Source: Archilochus colubris
Lineage: Eukaryota; Chordata; Aves; Apodiformes; Trochilidae
Assembly (NCBI GenBank): GCA_023079485.1
Contig: CM041083.1
Location: forward strand, 145,280,052 to 145,344,051
Direction of reading: 5' to 3'
Length of the DNA stretch: 64,000 nucleotides
Shown here: positions 62,045 to 64,000 of the stretch, piece by piece
Numbering within the stretch: position 1 is the stretch's first letter
How the letters are laid out: each line of letters starts with the position of its first letter
Position numbers and translations under genes: made by a program
Notes under the pieces: model-generated
Databases searched by the model: none
Seen by the model: the letters and a program-made list of their open reading frames with translations, nothing else
Told to the model about the DNA's origin: nothing

Positions 62045-62938
62045 AGAACACTGTGTCCACCCATCAACATCCTCTTCTCCCCAAACTAAAATAAAAACCA
62101 ATACACATACACACACACAAACACACACACATATAGATATATCTATATATGTAGGTATGATGTCCCAAAGTACCTCATCTACACAGCTTTTAAATACTTC
62201 GAGGGATGATTACTGCACCACATCCCTGGGCAGCCTGTTCCAGCACCTAACTACACTCTCAGTAAAGAAATGCTTCTTAGTATATAGTTCAAACCTTCTC
62301 CCTGGTGCAACTTCAGGCCATTTCCTCTGGTCCTGCCATTATTTACTTGAGAGAAGAGGCCAGCACCTGCCTCCCTATCACCTCCTTTCAGGTAGTTGTC
62401 TTCTCAGCCTCCTCTTCTCCAAACTAAACATTCCCAATGCCCTCAGACTCTCCTAACTTGCTCTCCAGACCCTTCACCACCTTGTCTGCCTTTCTCTGAA
62501 CTCTCTCCAGCACCTCAGTGTCCTTCCTGTAGCAAGAGGCCCAGAACTGGACACAGTACTTAAGGTGACCATCACCAGTGCTGAGTACAGGGCCATGATC
62601 ACTTCCCTTCTCCTGCTGGCCACACTGTTCCTGATACACACCAGGATGCTCTTGGCCTTCTTGGCCACCTGGGCTCACTGCCAACTCGTATTCATCTGGG
62701 TGTTGCCAAACACCCTCAGGTCCTTTTGTGCCTGGAGACTTTCCAGCCACTCTTCCCCAAGCCTGGAGTGTTGCATGGGCTTATTGTGATAAAGTAAAGG
62801 ACCCAGCACTTGGACTTGTTAAACTTCACATTATTTGCCATGGCTCATTGATTCAAACTGTCTGTATCCCTCTCCAGAGCCTTCCTACCCTTGAGCAGAT
62901 CAACACTCATACCCAGCTTGGTGTTGTCTGCAAACAGA
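62045..62938 (-). mobile_element. CR1 LINE, minus strand, same subfamily as 8422-10037
   Basis: The plus strand from 62158 ('gatgtcccaaagtacctcat', 'ctacacagcttttaaatact') to 62938 ('cttggtgttgtctgcaaac') parallels the copy at 8680-9415 closely in order and wording. A CA/TA microsatellite (62101-62155) occupies the place where the tail-proximal part should be. To its left 'gtgtccacccatcaacatcc' (62055-62074) may be the remaining 3' end, so the left edge is uncertain. Confidence 0.88.
62101..62155. repeat. CA then TA microsatellite inside the CR1 copy
   Basis: ACAC repeats (62102-62130) followed by ATAT/ATCT units. It lies at the position in the CR1 equivalent to the AAT array at 8497-8662. 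Confidence 0.9.
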
Positions 62939-64000
62939 TACAAATACAGCCAACCCACAGTCCTCTGTGCAGTCCTCTGCAAACCTTTGTTAATGGAAAT
63001 ACATTTTAAAAATCTACAAATGTCATTCAAATAAGAGATATACCAAGCTTTGATTACTCCTTGTGCTGAATCAACTTCTTATTCTTCCTGGCTAGTCTGT
63101 ATATTTATATATTCATCACTTGTCTAGAGTGAAGGCATCTAAAATAACAAAATCCAGAAATTCTAGTAGTTTCCTTATTAGTTTTGTGCCTTTATATTAA
63201 CATATATACCTAGTCCAAAGTTATGATTTTGGAAAGAAAATTTTCATTACCTATAGGAGACAGAAGTTCACTGTAACATTTCCTCTGAATGCATTTCAAT
63301 AGGTGTATAGGCTACCTTAAATTTCCATCACAAACAAATTAAATTAACAAATTAAATTTCCAAACAAATATGTTTCCAGTCACATTTGTATCCAAACACA
63401 CCAGAATATGCTAAACCTTTGATTAATTTCTGAGCTAATCAGAAATTAATTGGGGTAATTAGTAGTGCCCTAAAAGTTAATACTGTTTTTTTTAAACTAA
63501 CAGTAAAAATAACTCCTTTCTCCTCTTACTCATAAAAAAAAAAAAAAAAAAAAAAGATGTATGGGGGATTTATGGCAAGAAATAGGAAATTGCTTTCTTC
63601 ATGACCTGTTCTAGGAAGACATAATGCCTCACAGGTATCCTTAAATTTTTATAGTCTGGCAGATTAATACGCAAGCCTTTAAGTGGGTAATGGAATTAGG
63701 CAGAGGCTACTGGGTGAACCTAAAGGAAACCTGGTCGTGTACAGGTAAGGAGGGGACAGATAACATCTTCTTATGAATTGAGACTGAGAATTCTTTTACA
63801 TGTAAAATATCCAAAGATTATGATGGACTTGGAATAAATGCAAAGGAAATTAAATTTACATGAAAAACTATAAGACTCTCCAGTGGGATACTGACAGAAG
63901 TGTCACTGGTAAAACCCATGCAATGCACTGGGAACTTTCTCTTGAGGAAACCTAAGACCTTAATGCCCTTCCTGTGTTAGAGATCTCATAGCAAGTGAAC
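62939..64000. other. Unique AT-rich non-coding DNA
   Basis: No gene or recognised repeat family. A run of 22 A lies at 63534-63555, with no identifiable retrocopy body next to it. Confidence 0.55.
63534..63555. repeat. Poly-A run of 22
   Basis: Uninterrupted A run followed by GATGTATG. No processed gene copy was recognised upstream. Confidence 0.95.

Noticed and set aside
1..64000. CRISPR arrays, bacterial operons, phage or plasmid features
   Set aside because: No spaced identical repeats, no dense coding and no ribosome-binding-site pattern; the sequence is clearly vertebrate nuclear DNA.

Overview
The window reads as vertebrate, most likely bird, nuclear DNA. It is AT-rich. It carries many fragments of CR1 non-LTR retrotransposons, several ending in the CR1 octamer tail (ATTCTATG or ATTCTGTG type). 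It also holds three LTR-type insertions of avian endogenous retrovirus style, and no L1- or Alu-like sequence was noticed. I found no host protein-coding exon, tRNA, rRNA or other RNA gene that I can support. The stretch looks like an intergenic gene desert or the inside of a very large intron. Species and chromosome cannot be named from the sequence alone.

Layout. 1-5818: unique AT-rich DNA. 5819-6637: CR1, plus strand, internally deleted. 8422-10037: long CR1, minus strand, holding an AAT microsatellite and a nested plus-strand CR1 tail at 9541-9634. 14813-14897: short CR1 tail. 19205-19885: CR1, minus, followed by a GC-richer patch with degenerate telomere-like units. 26880-27313: CR1, minus. 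28886-29958: CR1, plus, with a long ORF2 remnant broken by one visible stop. 35515-37680: CR1, plus, split by a roughly 1.1 kb ERVL-like LTR. 41138-41672: the best preserved CR1, minus. 43519-44520: a 1.0 kb GC-rich solo LTR flanked by a near-perfect 6-bp duplication. 46689-47700: the 3' end of an ERVK-like provirus on the minus strand (pol 3' end, polypurine tract, LTR). 47925-49455: two small CR1 scraps. 53570-54100: two old CR1 fragments in opposite orientation. 59059-59455 and 62045-62938: CR1, minus. The rest is unique AT-rich sequence with simple repeats and a few higher-complexity patches that might be conserved non-coding elements.

No genes act together here; the content is a record of retrotransposition. 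The most puzzling signal is a 134-bp direct repeat (44916-45049 and 46859-46992, 133 of 134 bases equal by eye). One copy lies inside the ERVK LTR and the other in otherwise unique DNA about 1.9 kb away. I did not find a new molecular system. Subfamily names and ages are inferences from remembered consensus features and need a repeat-library search.
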